From the NCBI GenBank assembly GCA_017560085.1, contig JAFYPA010000052.1, positions 1 to 64,000 on the forward strand: a stretch of 64,000 nt of DNA. The letters run 5' to 3'. The stretch's first letter is position 1; each line of letters starts with the position of its first letter. Positions 8,375-17,920 of this stretch are shown one piece after another. The position numbers and the translations under genes are program-made. This stretch comes from Clostridia bacterium (lineage in GTDB: Bacteria; Bacillota; Clostridia; Oscillospirales; CAG-382). The notes beneath the pieces are model-generated. The model saw only the letters and a list, made by a program, of their open reading frames with translations. It did not search any database and was not told the origin of the DNA.

Positions 8375-10621
8375 TTACTTCTTATAACCGCACTTTTCGT
8401 TGTGGCAGTATACGTTTTCCTTACCCTTCTTACGGAGAAGAAGTCCACCGCAGTCGGGACACTTTTCCTCAAGCGGTATATCCCATGTGGAGAACTTACA
8501 GCTCGGATAGCCCTCACAGCTGTAGAATACGGTCTTCTTTCTGCCGTGCTTTATAACAATCTTTGAGCCGCAAAGAGGACACTTTACGTTGGTATCCTTT
8601 GCGATAGCCTTTGTTGTCTTACATTCGGGGTAGTTTTCACAGGCGTAGAAGCTTCCGAATCTGCCCTTCTTTATTACCATACGCTTACCGCACTTTTCAC
8701 ACTTCATATCGTCGGGAGCGTACTTTACTTCCTCAGCCGCAGGCTTTTCCTCAACCTTCAAAAGGTTTCCGTCGGCGTCTATCGGCTTTGTGTTCTTACA
8801 TTCGGGATAGTTGGGGCAAGCGGCGAATTTGCCGAATCTGCCGTTCTTTATTACCATCTTGCTTCCGCACTTTTCGCAGATGATGTCCGTCTCCTTTGCC
8901 GCTACCTTGTAGTTGCCCTTTTCTATTTCCTTTTCCGCCTTTGCAAGGTCCTTTGCGAACTTTTCGTAGAAGGATTTGAGCACGGCGGTCATTTCCTTGT
9001 CTCCGCCCTCAACGTCGTCAAGAGCGTCCTCCATTCTTGCGGTGAAGTCGTAGTCTACGATATCGTTGAAGTTATCAAGCATAAGCTGTGTTGTTACTTC
9101 ACCGAGGGATGTGGGAACAAAGTTCTTGCCCTCTCGCTCAACATAGCCTCTTGAAATGATTGTTGTAATAATGGTTGCCCAGGTTGAAGGTCTGCCGATG
9201 CCCTTTTCCTCAAGGAGCTTTACAAGAGAAGCTTCGGTGAATCTTGCAGGGGGCTGTGTGAAGTGCTGAAGGGGTGAGAGCTCAAGAAGCTTAAGGCTGT
9301 CTCCCTCGCTCATTGCGGGAAGACCTGCTTCCTTTTCTGTCTCATCCTCATCGTCCGTCTTTTCCTCGTAAAGAGCCATAAAGCCGGGGAATCTTACGGT
9401 ATATCCGCTTGCACGGAAGATATATCCCGCACTTTCGATTTCCGCACTTACCGTATCAAGCACGGCGGATTCCATCTGGCTGGAAATGAATCTGTCCCAG
9501 ATGAGTTTATAAATTCTGTACTGATCCGCAGAAAGAGAGCCCTTGATCATATCGGGGTCGAGCTTCATATCTGTGGGACGGATTGCTTCGTGGGCGTCCT
9601 GAACATTCTTCTTTGTCTTATAGACTCTGGGAGACTTGGGGCAATATTGCTCGCCGAACTTTTCGGTGATATAAAGCTTTGCCGCATCTGCCGCTGTTTC
9701 GGAAATTCTCAATGAGTCTGTTCTCATATAGGTGATAAGACCGTGAGTACCGAGCGAGCCGAGGCTGATACCTTCGTAAAGCTCCTGAGCGATTCTCATT
9801 GTACGCTCGGAGTGGTATCCCATACGGCGGTTTGCCTCCTGCTGGAGTGTGGAGGTTGTGAAGGGCGGTGCGGGGTGCTTGAGTCTCTTGGACTTCTTGA
9901 TGCTCTTGACACTGAAGGGTGCGCCTACGGTTGCATCGCGTACAACAGCCGCATCCTTTTCACACTTGAGCTCCATTTTGCCCTTTTCCGTACCGTAGAA
10001 GCTTGCCTTGAAGGACTTCTTTTCGTCTGTTTCAAGATTTGCCTCGATTGTCCAGTATTCCTCGGGGTTGAACTTCTTTATTTCGTTTTCACGCTCTACT
10101 ATGATTCTTGTTACAACAGACTGTACTCTTCCCGCGGAAAGGCCGCTCTTGATTTTCTTCCAGAGCACGGGGCTGAGCTTGTAGCCCACGATTCTGTCGA
10201 GAATTCTTCTTGCCTGCTGTGAGTTTACAAGATTCATATCTATTTCTCTCGGGTTTCTGATACCCTCCTTGACTACGGGCTTTGTTACCGAGTTGAAGGT
10301 TACTCTCTTTGCCTTTTCCGGCGAGAGCTCGAGGGCATTCATAAGATGCCACGCAATTGCTTCTCCTTCGCGGTCAGGGTCCGTCGCGAGATATACTACA
10401 TCGGCGTTCTTCGCTTCCTTCTTAAGCTCGGTTATAAGGTTGCCCTTGCCTCTGATGTTTATATACTTCGGCTCAAAGTCGTTTTCTATATCTACACCGA
10501 GAGTGCTCTTGGGAAGGTCTCTTATGTGTCCTATTGAGGCTACTACCTTATAGCCCTTGCCGAGATAGCTCTTTATTGTTCCGCCCTTTGAGGGTGACTC
10601 AACTATTACAAGATGTGCCAT
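8375..10621 (-). CDS. topA: DNA topoisomerase I
   Basis: A type IA topoisomerase of 748 residues that relaxes negative supercoils. The N-terminal Toprim domain starts at VIVESPSK and has DPDREGEAIAWH at about 81-92. The catalytic tyrosine is Y298 in GLITYMRTDSLRIS. The C-terminal part carries four zinc-ribbon-like modules beginning CEKCGSKM, CEKCGKRM, CPLCGSK and CPDCGG, with most of the cysteines paired as expected. The ATG follows GGAGAA. It lies in the same run as dprA and plsX. Confidence 0.97.
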   Translation of the reverse strand: MAHLVIVESPSKGGTIKSYLGKGYKVVASIGHIRDLPKSTLGVDIENDFEPKYINIRGKGNLITELKKEAKNADVVYLATDPDREGEAIAWHLMNALELSPEKAKRVTFNSVTKPVVKEGIRNPREIDMNLVNSQQARRILDRIVGYKLSPVLWKKIKSGLSAGRVQSVVTRIIVERENEIKKFNPEEYWTIEANLETDEKKSFKASFYGTEKGKMELKCEKDAAVVRDATVGAPFSVKSIKKSKRLKHPAPPFTTSTLQQEANRRMGYHSERTMRIAQELYEGISLGSLGTHGLITYMRTDSLRISETAADAAKLYITEKFGEQYCPKSPRVYKTKKNVQDAHEAIRPTDMKLDPDMIKGSLSADQYRIYKLIWDRFISSQMESAVLDTVSAEIESAGYIFRASGYTVRFPGFMALYEEKTDDEDETEKEAGLPAMSEGDSLKLLELSPLQHFTQPPARFTEASLVKLLEEKGIGRPSTWATIITTIISRGYVEREGKNFVPTSLGEVTTQLMLDNFNDIVDYDFTARMEDALDDVEGGDKEMTAVLKSFYEKFAKDLAKAEKEIEKGNYKVAAKETDIICEKCGSKMVIKNGRFGKFAACPNYPECKNTKPIDADGNLLKVEEKPAAEEVKYAPDDMKCEKCGKRMVIKKGRFGSFYACENYPECKTTKAIAKDTNVKCPLCGSKIVIKHGRKKTVFYSCEGYPSCKFSTWDIPLEEKCPDCGGLLLRKKGKENVYCHNEKCGYKK

Positions 10622-10642
10622 TCATGTTCTCCATTCTTACCT

Positions 10643-10672
10643 ATTATCGTTTTTCTGATTATCGTTTTTCTG
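10643..10672. repeat. Tandem 15-bp repeat
   Basis: Two exact adjacent copies of ATTATCGTTTTTCTG lie in the 67-base gap between dprA and topA. Copy number may vary by slippage. Confidence 0.8.
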
Positions 10673-10688
10673 ATTTTGCTTTATATGG

Positions 10689-12032
10689 TTATCTGTATTT
10701 TTTCGCCTTCATAACCTTGGGTCCCTGTGTTTCCACATAGCCCATAATTTCAAGCACCGTAAGTGCCGCCGCAACCTCCGACTGTCCCTCTCCTATTGCG
10801 GAGAAGATGCTGTCGCACATTCGGAAATCGCTCTCGGAAATATATCCGAAAACCTTTCTTTCGATTTCGGAAAGCTCACCGAGCTCGGGCTGTGCCGCCG
10901 ATCTTGTTGCAGTGCCCGTTGTCATTTCTGCGGTACTGTCCGTGATGTTTACTCTTACGAACTCCACGGGGGAATCCTTTTTCGGTGCCGTCTTCCGGGG
11001 TGTCCTTTGCGTTGCTTCCGCGGGAGTATCCGCTTCGGTGACCCTTGCGGTTGTCCCTGCGGGATTTGCTCTGAATACTCTTGCTCTTTTCTCCGAGCGC
11101 TTTTCGGGTACGCTTATGCTTGCCGAGGCAAGAGTCGTGCATTTTATTCTGTGCGGATAACGGTATTCAAAGCCTTCGACTATATCTCGGGCATCGAATA
11201 CGGGAGTTGCTCCGTCCTTTATAAGCTTGTTTACGCCCGAGCTTTCGGGATTTTCTATGTTGCCGGGAATTGCGAATACCCTTCTTCCCTGCTCGTTTGC
11301 GTGGGCGGCAGTTATAAGTGCACCGCTTCCTATGCTTCCCTCACCGACAAGCACTGCGTTACATAGACCGCTTATGATTCTGTTTCGCACGGGGAAGTAT
11401 CTTCCCGTAATGTCGGTAAAGGGTGCTCTTTCGGAAATCACAAGACCTTTTTCGTACATTTCCTCGAAAAGTGTCCTGTTCTCGGAGGGGTATACCTTTT
11501 CAAGTCCCGAGCCGAGTACGCCTACCGCAAAGCCCGAGCTGTCAAGTGCCGCACGGGTTGCCGCCGTATCTATTCCGCTTGCAAGACCTGTTACCACAAC
11601 CGCTCCCGACTGTGCTATTCCCGATGCGATTTTATAAGTGGAATTCCATCCCTCGTCGCTGTAGCTTCTTGTACCGACAACGGCAATGCAGACGTTGTCG
11701 TCAAAGTCTATCATCCTGCCTCTTGCGTAAAGCACGGGCGGAGGATTCTTTATCGCCTTGAGCCTTTCGGGATAGGCGGGCGAGGTATATTCTATTATTA
11801 CGAAGCCGTTATGCTCGCAGAAGCCGAGAATCTTTTTCGCAAGGTCAAGATTTTTGTTGCAGAGCCTTGTGAAAAGCTCGCTTCCCTTCCTTATTCCCGC
11901 CTCCTTGTAGGCACTTTCGGAAAGGTGGTATATTTCCTCGTAGCATCCGTATTTATCAAGAAGATGCTTGCCGAAAATACTTCCCGCCGAAACAGCCTCG
12001 GATAGCCATAACGCATAGATTTTTTCGTCCAT
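10689..12032 (-). CDS. dprA: DNA processing protein DprA (Smf)
   Basis: Loads RecA on incoming single-stranded DNA during transformation and is widely kept in Clostridia. The start is set at the ATG giving MDEKIYALWLSEAV, preceded by GAGGAG (447 residues). The Rossmann-like core has VVGTRSYSDEGW and VTGLASGIDTAATRAAL, then the SERAP and RNRIISGL motifs. Between the core and the C-terminal winged-helix-like region (about 375-447) lies a long Thr/Ala/Arg/Lys-rich linker of roughly 90 residues that looks disordered. The gene lies between the RNA methyltransferase gene and topA. Confidence 0.92.
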   Translation of the reverse strand: MDEKIYALWLSEAVSAGSIFGKHLLDKYGCYEEIYHLSESAYKEAGIRKGSELFTRLCNKNLDLAKKILGFCEHNGFVIIEYTSPAYPERLKAIKNPPPVLYARGRMIDFDDNVCIAVVGTRSYSDEGWNSTYKIASGIAQSGAVVVTGLASGIDTAATRAALDSSGFAVGVLGSGLEKVYPSENRTLFEEMYEKGLVISERAPFTDITGRYFPVRNRIISGLCNAVLVGEGSIGSGALITAAHANEQGRRVFAIPGNIENPESSGVNKLIKDGATPVFDARDIVEGFEYRYPHRIKCTTLASASISVPEKRSEKRARVFRANPAGTTARVTEADTPAEATQRTPRKTAPKKDSPVEFVRVNITDSTAEMTTGTATRSAAQPELGELSEIERKVFGYISESDFRMCDSIFSAIGEGQSEVAAALTVLEIMGYVETQGPKVMKAKKYR

Positions 12033-12086
12033 AAAACTCCTCAGTCGTGCCGATTTCGGCACAAAATACAAGATTCCGTATTTGCT

Positions 12087-12911
12087 TTATTTACCGTCGG
12101 AATATATATTGCTTGTTTTTCTTGCTCTTTCCCATATGAGAATCGCCGCCGCAACGGAAGCATTAAGGGATTCGGAGCCGCACTGCATAGGGATAATAAC
12201 AGCCTTGTCGCAGCCCTCAAGGACGGCATCAGAAACGCCGTGTCCCTCGTTGCCTATGATTATGCTGTCGTGACGGTCGAAATCAGTGTCCGCAATGCTT
12301 TCTGCGTTGTCCGTAAGAGCCGCCGCATAAACCTTGCCGTGCTTTTTCAGAAGCTCTATACCGCTTTTTATGTCGGCACAGATGCATATATTCGCCTTGA
12401 ACACCGCACCCATTGCCGCACGGAGTGTCTTGTAGCCGAAAACATCGGCACAGTCGCTTGTCAGAAGAATATTACTGCTTCCGAGTGCCGCACAGCTTCG
12501 GAGAATCGCACCCACGTTTGACGGGTCTCTCACACTTTCAAGGACGATATACCCCTGAGAAAAATCGCATTCCGCGGAAAAAACGGGAAGGCTCATCTTT
12601 TCAGCCACGGCGAAAATTCCCTGCGATGCCTTTTCGTAAGTCAGCTTTGAGTAAACCTCTTCGCTGACAAGATAAAGCCTTGCGCCCTTTGTCTGCGCCT
12701 CGGAAAGCATCTCACCGTTTCTTGCCATTGCCTTTTCCGTAAAGTATACCTCACAGATTTTCACACCCTCCGAGAGTGCCTCGCCGAAAAGCTTTTCGCC
12801 CTCAAAGGCAAACATACCCTCTCTGTCGCGGTGCTTTTTGTCCTCGAGGGAGCAGGCTCTTATTATTTTGGGATTTTTTCTTGAGGTTATCTGCTCAAAG
12901 TCGAAATTCAT
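12087..12911 (-). CDS. TrmH/SpoU-family RNA 2'-O-methyltransferase
   Basis: A SPOUT-class methyltransferase of 274 residues, counted from MNFDFEQITSRKNPKI, whose ATG follows AAGGAGG. The N-terminal substrate-binding part contains FAFEGEKLFGEA. The C-terminal knot carries VRDPSNVGAILRSCAALG, IIGNEGHGVSD and SLNASVAAAILIWE, the three motifs of the family. It methylates a ribose in rRNA or tRNA; the exact site cannot be decided. It is the first gene of the minus-strand run ending in lysC. Confidence 0.92.
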   Translation of the reverse strand: MNFDFEQITSRKNPKIIRACSLEDKKHRDREGMFAFEGEKLFGEALSEGVKICEVYFTEKAMARNGEMLSEAQTKGARLYLVSEEVYSKLTYEKASQGIFAVAEKMSLPVFSAECDFSQGYIVLESVRDPSNVGAILRSCAALGSSNILLTSDCADVFGYKTLRAAMGAVFKANICICADIKSGIELLKKHGKVYAAALTDNAESIADTDFDRHDSIIIGNEGHGVSDAVLEGCDKAVIIPMQCGSESLNASVAAAILIWERARKTSNIYSDGK

Positions 12912-12969
12912 ACGGCTTTTCCTCCTTCGGACATTGATTTTTTCAAATCTGCAAAACATAGCATTCTAC

Positions 12970-12999
12970 ATTATAATATATACAAATACAAAAAAGCAA
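12970..12999 (-). promoter_or_regulatory. Promoter for the methyltransferase-dprA-topA operon
   Basis: On the minus strand TTGCTT, an 18-base spacer and TATAAT lie about 60 bases ahead of the methyltransferase start. Confidence 0.6.
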
Positions 13000-13074
13000 G
13001 CCTTTTTTTGATAACATTTCGGATTTTTTTGATTTTTTAGGGCTTTTTATACCGTTTTTTAAGGTAAAATTTCT

Positions 13075-13179
13075 ATTGTTAACAATTCAACCAAAATTTC
13101 GATTGGCTCTTTACGGGTAATTCAATTAACAATTCATTTACTCAATTCCGTTTTTATGATATATAAAATCTGCTACAAT
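13075..13179 (+). promoter_or_regulatory. AT-rich region ahead of ispD with palindrome and extended -10
   Basis: A 12-base palindrome, ATTGTTAACAAT, lies at 13075-13086. An extended -10, TGCTACAAT, lies at 13171-13179, but no good -35 is seen. The palindrome could be an operator; nothing links it to a regulator. Confidence 0.35.
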
Positions 13180-13225
13180 AATTACATAAGAATAAAATAA
13201 CCATAAGGAAATTCAAGAGGATATT

Positions 13226-13972
13226 ATGAAACTTTTCACCAAAAGCGTCAGCACTCCGAAAAAGGACAAAAAAGGAAGCATTACCGTAATTTTACCCGCA
13301 GCGGGAAGCGGTACAAGGCTTGGCGGTGTTTCAAAGCCGCTGATGAATATTCTGGGAAAATGCGCCATTGAATATTCCCTTGAGATTTTCGAAAGAATCG
13401 AGGATGTCACAAGAATCGTCATAAGCACAAAGGAAGAGGACATTCCGAAATACGAGGAAATCATAAAAAAGAGAGGCTTCCGTAAGATAATCGGTGTTAT
13501 TTCCGGCGGTGATACCCGTCAGAGCTCCGTTGCAAAGGCGTTCAGATTTGCCTTTGATTCGGTTATTACGGACTTTGTTGCGGTGCACGATGCCGCAAGA
13601 CCGCTTATAACGGAGGAATCGGTAAGAAGTGCCTTTGCGGATGCTAAGAAATACGGCTGTGCCGTATGTGCCTCACTGTGTCCCGACACGGTAAAGCGCG
13701 CGGGCGGTACGGGCTTTGTTACCGAGGCGGTTTCGAGAGAGGGGCTTTATATGATACAGACTCCTCAGGTATTCTCCTACGACATATATTCCGCAAGCCT
13801 TGCCATTGCCGAAAGAGACGGCTTTGAGGCTACGGACGACAGCTCCCTTGCGGAGAATGCGGGCTTCCGTATAAAGCTCTGCGATACTCCCAGGGACAAT
13901 ATGAAAATCACCTACCCGTCGGACATTCCGATAGCGGAGGCAATTCTCAGAAGCAGAAAGGAAAACGTATAA
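13226..13972 (+). CDS. ispD: 2-C-methyl-D-erythritol 4-phosphate cytidylyltransferase
   Basis: Transfers CMP from CTP to methylerythritol phosphate in the non-mevalonate isoprenoid pathway. The 248-residue protein has the nucleotide loop [12 protein letters not shown] followed by [10 protein letters not shown], and VHDAARPL in the substrate site. About 15 residues precede the usual start of the fold. The ATG follows AAGAGGA. The next gene, ispF, begins immediately after its stop, and fused ispDF genes are common, so the pair is cotranscribed. Confidence 0.95.
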   Translation: MKLFTKSVSTPKKDKKGSITVILPAAGSGTRLGGVSKPLMNILGKCAIEYSLEIFERIEDVTRIVISTKEEDIPKYEEIIKKRGFRKIIGVISGGDTRQSSVAKAFRFAFDSVITDFVAVHDAARPLITEESVRSAFADAKKYGCAVCASLCPDTVKRAGGTGFVTEAVSREGLYMIQTPQVFSYDIYSASLAIAERDGFEATDDSSLAENAGFRIKLCDTPRDNMKITYPSDIPIAEAILRSRKENV

Positions 13973-13973
13973 T

Positions 13974-14450
13974 ATGTTCAGAATAGGTCACGGCTACGAC
14001 GTACACAAGCTTTGCGAGGGAAGAGACCTTTATCTCGGCGGTGTTAAAATTCCGCACGAGCTCGGGCTTCTGGGTCATTCGGATGCGGATGTGCTTCTTC
14101 ACGCTCTGTGCGATGCACTTCTGGGGGCTATGGGGCTTGGCGACATAGGCAAGCATTTTCCCGACACTGACGACAAATACAAGGGGATTTCAAGTGTTAT
14201 TCTTCTTGAAAATGTTGCCTTCACAATGGAAAACGAGGGCTATGTCCTCGGCAACTGCGATGTTACCGTGGATGCACAGAAGCCGAAGCTTGCGCCCTAT
14301 ATTCCCGAAATGAGAAAAATCATCGCAAGAACTCTTTCCTGCGACGAATCATCCGTAAACGTCAAGGCAACCACAGAGGAGCATCTCGGCTTTACGGGAA
14401 GATGCGAGGGCATTTCCGCCCACGCGGTTGCGCTTATATACAAAAAATAA
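13974..14450 (+). CDS. ispF: 2-C-methyl-D-erythritol 2,4-cyclodiphosphate synthase
   Basis: Cyclises CDP-methylerythritol 2-phosphate with loss of CMP, two steps after IspD. The 158-residue protein has the metal-binding RIGHGYDVH near the start, [13 protein letters not shown], and [11 protein letters not shown], all signature segments. Length is normal for the family, which works as a trimer. The intervening kinase gene ispE is not in this window. Confidence 0.97.
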   Translation: MFRIGHGYDVHKLCEGRDLYLGGVKIPHELGLLGHSDADVLLHALCDALLGAMGLGDIGKHFPDTDDKYKGISSVILLENVAFTMENEGYVLGNCDVTVDAQKPKLAPYIPEMRKIIARTLSCDESSVNVKATTEEHLGFTGRCEGISAHAVALIYKK

Positions 14451-14477
14451 GAGCGAAGGTATCCCCTCGCCCCTATT

Positions 14478-14846
14478 TCAGCCTATGAACGAGCCGACAC
14501 CCTCTCCGAGACCGAAGCTTACGGTTATGGCGTCGTTTACTCTGTTCATGACGTCGTCGTCAAGATGCCCCATTTTCTCCTTGAGGCGCTTTTTGTCTAT
14601 GGTTCTTATCTGCTCAAGCAGAATTACCGAGTCTCTTGCAAGCCCGTATTTGTCGGCAAAGACCTCTATGTGAGTGGGAAGCTTGCTTTTGTCGGTACGG
14701 CTGGTAATTGCGGCGGCAATCACCGTGGGACTGTATTTGTTTCCCACATCATTCTGTACTATAAGCACGGGACGGACTCCGCCCTGCTCCGAGCCTATAA
14801 CGGGGCTCAGGTCTGCGTAATAGATATCTCCTCTTCGTACTGTCAA
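14478..14846 (-). CDS. MazF/PemK-type mRNA interferase toxin, no visible antitoxin
   Basis: The core begins [21 protein letters not shown] and continues [13 protein letters not shown], typical of clostridial and bacillar MazF (EndoA) ribonucleases that cut mRNA at short motifs. The likely start is TTG at 14846, preceded by GGAGAG at good spacing, giving 122 residues. An upstream extension to 14924 is open but lacks similar support. The usual MazE-like ribbon-helix-helix gene is not found in the 310 bases upstream, which lead into the divergent nnr gene. An antitoxin elsewhere in the genome is possible. Confidence 0.88.
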   Translation of the reverse strand: MTVRRGDIYYADLSPVIGSEQGGVRPVLIVQNDVGNKYSPTVIAAAITSRTDKSKLPTHIEVFADKYGLARDSVILLEQIRTIDKKRLKEKMGHLDDDVMNRVNDAITVSFGLGEGVGSFIG

Positions 14847-15156
14847 TTTATTCACTCTCCGCTTTTGCATACGTCCATCGGCGTATGAAGTATGTTTTGG
14901 AATTCCCGATTCTATTTTTACCACGGATATCTGTTTTATACAGCTTTTGAAAATTTAAGACGGGGAATTTCGGATGCGTAAATATTTCTCCCCGACCTTA
15001 TAATATACACGGAAGCGGAAAATGTTCCGCAGGATGCTTTATCGGGCGGTTTGTCTTTCGGAATATTCGGGGGACAACGGAAGGGTTATCCGGATTCGGT
15101 ACGGATTTTTATGCAATTTGCATTTATATAAAAAGTTACACAAAGGATGTGACGAT

Positions 15157-16695
15157 ATGAAGCTATACACTCCGCAGAATATGAGAGATGCGGACAAATA
15201 CACAATCGAAAGCCTCGGTGTCCCGGGGATTGTCCTTATGGACAGAGCGGCGGAGGCTCTTTTTCTGTCGCTCGGTGATAAAATCGGACGAGGCAACCGC
15301 TTTGTCATCCTCTGCGGTAAGGGAAACAACGGCGGCGACGGATGGGCACTTGCTTACAAGCTTTGGGCGGTTTCGAAAAAGGTCGTATGTATTTCGCTTT
15401 TCGGGAAGCCGACAACGGGCGATGCTCTGCATTTCTACGAAAAGTGTGTAAACGAGGCAACACTCTACACGCCCGTGGAAATCATTGATGCCTCCGATGA
15501 TATAAGCAAGGCAGAGGACGCCGTAAAGAGTGCGGACATCATAGTTGACGCAATTTTCGGCACGGGCTTTGCGGGAAGCATTGACAAGGATAGCACTGCG
15601 GGAAATCTTATATCACTTTCGAACAAGGCTGATGCATTCAGGCTTTCGGCAGACATTCCCAGCGGTGCTGATGCGCAGAATGGAAGATGCTCGGACATTG
15701 TTTTCCGTGCGGATATGACGGTTACCTTTGCTAAGGGAAAGGTCGGTATGTACTCTTATCCCGCAAGGGAATTCTGCGGTGAGATTATTATAGCCGATAT
15801 AGGTATTCCCGAAAGTGTATTTGATGCCTTCAATTCAAAATACGAGCTTACAGACAACGAAACGATTATAAAATATCTTCCAAAAAGAAATGCAAGCTCC
15901 AACAAGGGCAGCTTCGGAAGGCTTCTTGTATATGCGGGAAGCGAGGATATGACGGGTGCCGCACATCTTGCTCTTTGCGGAGCGCTCAGATGCGGTGCAG
16001 GGCTTGTTGCGTTCGCCTCGGAGCCTTACGTTACCGACATTTTGAAGCACAGACTTTCCGAGCCGATATTCTTCCCCGTGAAGGGTGGCGATTCGGAAAC
16101 GGACAGGCTTATCGAATTTTCAAAAAGATGCAACGCCATACTTATCGGGTGCGGTCTAGGCACGGGCGAAGGCGTAAAAGAACGAGTGGAAAGGCTTATA
16201 AGGGAATGCGACTGTCCGATAATTCTCGATGCGGACGGAATAAATGCGGTTTCCGATAATATAAATATTATAACGGAAGCGAAAAAAGGTATTCTTCTCA
16301 CACCTCATCCGCTGGAGTTTTCCCGTATATCGGGTCTTCCCCTTTCGGATATTCTTGCGGGAAGAATCGAGAGTGCTGTGGAATTCTCCGAAAAATACGG
16401 CTGTACGCTCCTTCTCAAGGGTGCGAATACCGTTATCTGCGACAAGGGTGAAAGGGTCTGCATAAACCCAATCGCCTGCAGTGCTCTTGCCAAGGGCGGA
16501 AGCGGTGATGCTCTTGCGGGGATGATTGCATCCTTTGCGGTGCAGGGTGCGAGCCTTTATGAGAGTGCGGTTCTTGGTGCATATCTTCACGGCAGAAGCG
16601 GAGAGATGCTTGCCTCGGAATTTTCCGAATACGGCGTTTTGCCCTCGGACATTCCCATAACCGCCGCAAGAATTCTTTCGGATATTCTCAGATAA
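15157..16695 (+). CDS. nnr: Bifunctional NAD(P)H-hydrate epimerase/dehydratase
   Basis: Repairs hydrated NAD(P)H. The N-terminal YjeF domain has CGKGNNGGDGWA near residue 50 and VDAIFGTGF. The C-terminal kinase-like dehydratase has LLTPHPLEFSRISG, LLKGANTVIC and KGGSGDALAGMIASF. The ATG at 15157 follows AAAGGATG and matches the family start MKLYTPQNMRDAD, giving 512 residues; the open frame upstream is not needed. A TATAAT at 14999-15004 may be the -10. In many Firmicutes this gene is near alr and mazEF, and here mazF is its divergent neighbour. Confidence 0.95.
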   Translation: MKLYTPQNMRDADKYTIESLGVPGIVLMDRAAEALFLSLGDKIGRGNRFVILCGKGNNGGDGWALAYKLWAVSKKVVCISLFGKPTTGDALHFYEKCVNEATLYTPVEIIDASDDISKAEDAVKSADIIVDAIFGTGFAGSIDKDSTAGNLISLSNKADAFRLSADIPSGADAQNGRCSDIVFRADMTVTFAKGKVGMYSYPAREFCGEIIIADIGIPESVFDAFNSKYELTDNETIIKYLPKRNASSNKGSFGRLLVYAGSEDMTGAAHLALCGALRCGAGLVAFASEPYVTDILKHRLSEPIFFPVKGGDSETDRLIEFSKRCNAILIGCGLGTGEGVKERVERLIRECDCPIILDADGINAVSDNINIITEAKKGILLTPHPLEFSRISGLPLSDILAGRIESAVEFSEKYGCTLLLKGANTVICDKGERVCINPIACSALAKGGSGDALAGMIASFAVQGASLYESAVLGAYLHGRSGEMLASEFSEYGVLPSDIPITAARILSDILR

Positions 16696-16749
16696 GAAAG
16701 CAAAATGCCTTACGGCTTCCGTGTATATTTTATATCGGAGGAAGTCGGT

Positions 16750-17373
16750 ATGGCAAAAAAATCGGTTTATCTTTTTAAAATTTCGGCAACGGTGCTTACG
16801 GTGCTTATGCTTATTTCGTTGTTTTCCTGCACGGGCACAAGAAAAAGGCAGGCACTTGAGAGCTTTGCGGATGTGCTTCGGACAGACTACGAAAGCAGTA
16901 TAACCTACAGTATAAACGGTGGCGACACGGAAATTTCGGGCAATGCCGAAATACGGCGAGAGGGCACGGTGACATCTCTTGATATACTCGCGCCCGAGCC
17001 TTATTCGGGTATGAGCATACGATACGATGTAAAGGGGCTGCCACAGAGCGTTGCGGTGCATTTTTCGGGAATGGACACACGGCTTCCGACGGATGCGGTT
17101 TCGAGAATCAATGCGATTGCGGTTATTTTTGCCGACGATTTCGCAAGCAATCTTTCAAAGCTGTCCGCAGAGGGGCTTACGGAATACGAAATTCCCGATT
17201 CAGACGGTAAAACGGCATACAAGGCTGACGTAAAGCACGGTGAGGCGGACATTACGGTATACTTTGACAGGGACGGAATTCCGCTTTCCCTTGAGTACAG
17301 AAGTGAGGCGGTAAACGCAGATGTTACCTTTGACAGCTTTCTGCCGTATACAATCACAGAGGAGCAACAATAA
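16750..17373 (+). CDS. Predicted lipoprotein of unknown function
   Basis: A 207-residue protein whose ATG follows GGAGGA. The N-terminus MAKKSVYLFKISATVL runs into a hydrophobic stretch ending in the lipobox-like LFSC, so it should be anchored outside the membrane. The rest looks like beta-strand-rich secreted sequence with no motif I recognise. It follows nnr by about 50 bases and precedes a small membrane protein, so all three may share a transcript. Confidence 0.75.
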   Translation: MAKKSVYLFKISATVLTVLMLISLFSCTGTRKRQALESFADVLRTDYESSITYSINGGDTEISGNAEIRREGTVTSLDILAPEPYSGMSIRYDVKGLPQSVAVHFSGMDTRLPTDAVSRINAIAVIFADDFASNLSKLSAEGLTEYEIPDSDGKTAYKADVKHGEADITVYFDRDGIPLSLEYRSEAVNADVTFDSFLPYTITEEQQ

Positions 17374-17397
17374 CATAAAACAAAAAGGAAGGTAAAA

Positions 17398-17877
17398 ATG
17401 TCAGGATTCAAAGGGTACATTTCAAGAATATGGTCGGATATAAAGCAGGACATCATAAAGGGTGCGGGAAGGCTTACGGCATTTATGAAAAAGAAGGTTA
17501 AAACAGAGGACTTCACGGATGCCTACTCCCCCACGGACATAGCACAAAACAAATGGTTTGCCTTTTTATGCTACATTCCGATTGTATGTATTTTTATAAT
17601 TATATTCAAAATGAGAAGCTCAGCCTTTGTTAAATTCCATGCCAATCAGGGTTTTGCGGTCTTTTTCGTTTCGGCGGTTTCCACCTTGCTTTCGGCTGTG
17701 GTATTTTCGCTTATAAAGCTTTCGGTGCTTGGTGTACTGCTTTCGGTGATTTTATCCGTGGTTTTCGGACTTATTGACCTTGCTAACACATTCCTTGCAC
17801 TTTTCGGTATGTTCTTTTCGGCGCTTGGGCGTGCGAGGGTGCTTCCCTTTTTCGGAAGGATAAGAATTTTTAAGTAA
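17398..17877 (+). CDS. Small membrane protein, DUF4870/Tic20-like
   Basis: 159 residues, ATG after AAGGAAGG. A polar N-terminal part is followed by IAQNKWFAFLCYIPIVCIF and, after a short loop, FHANQGFAVFFVSAV. This spacing and the H-A-N-Q-G element are typical of DUF4870-like four-helix membrane proteins. Three or four hydrophobic segments fill residues 55-150. The function is unknown. Confidence 0.75.
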   Translation: MSGFKGYISRIWSDIKQDIIKGAGRLTAFMKKKVKTEDFTDAYSPTDIAQNKWFAFLCYIPIVCIFIIIFKMRSSAFVKFHANQGFAVFFVSAVSTLLSAVVFSLIKLSVLGVLLSVILSVVFGLIDLANTFLALFGMFFSALGRARVLPFFGRIRIFK

Positions 17878-17888
17878 TATACGCAAAA

Positions 17889-17916
17889 ACGGGTGACCGC
17901 AATTTCGGTCACCCGT
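17889..17916. terminator. Bidirectional terminator
   Basis: An 11-base stem ACGGGTGACCG/CGGTCACCCGT has T-rich flanks on both strands and lies between convergent genes. Confidence 0.85.
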
Positions 17917-17920
17917 GATT

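Noticed and set aside
14847-15156. MazE antitoxin gene
   Set aside because: I read the minus-strand frames here and found no small ribbon-helix-helix-like product with a ribosome site.
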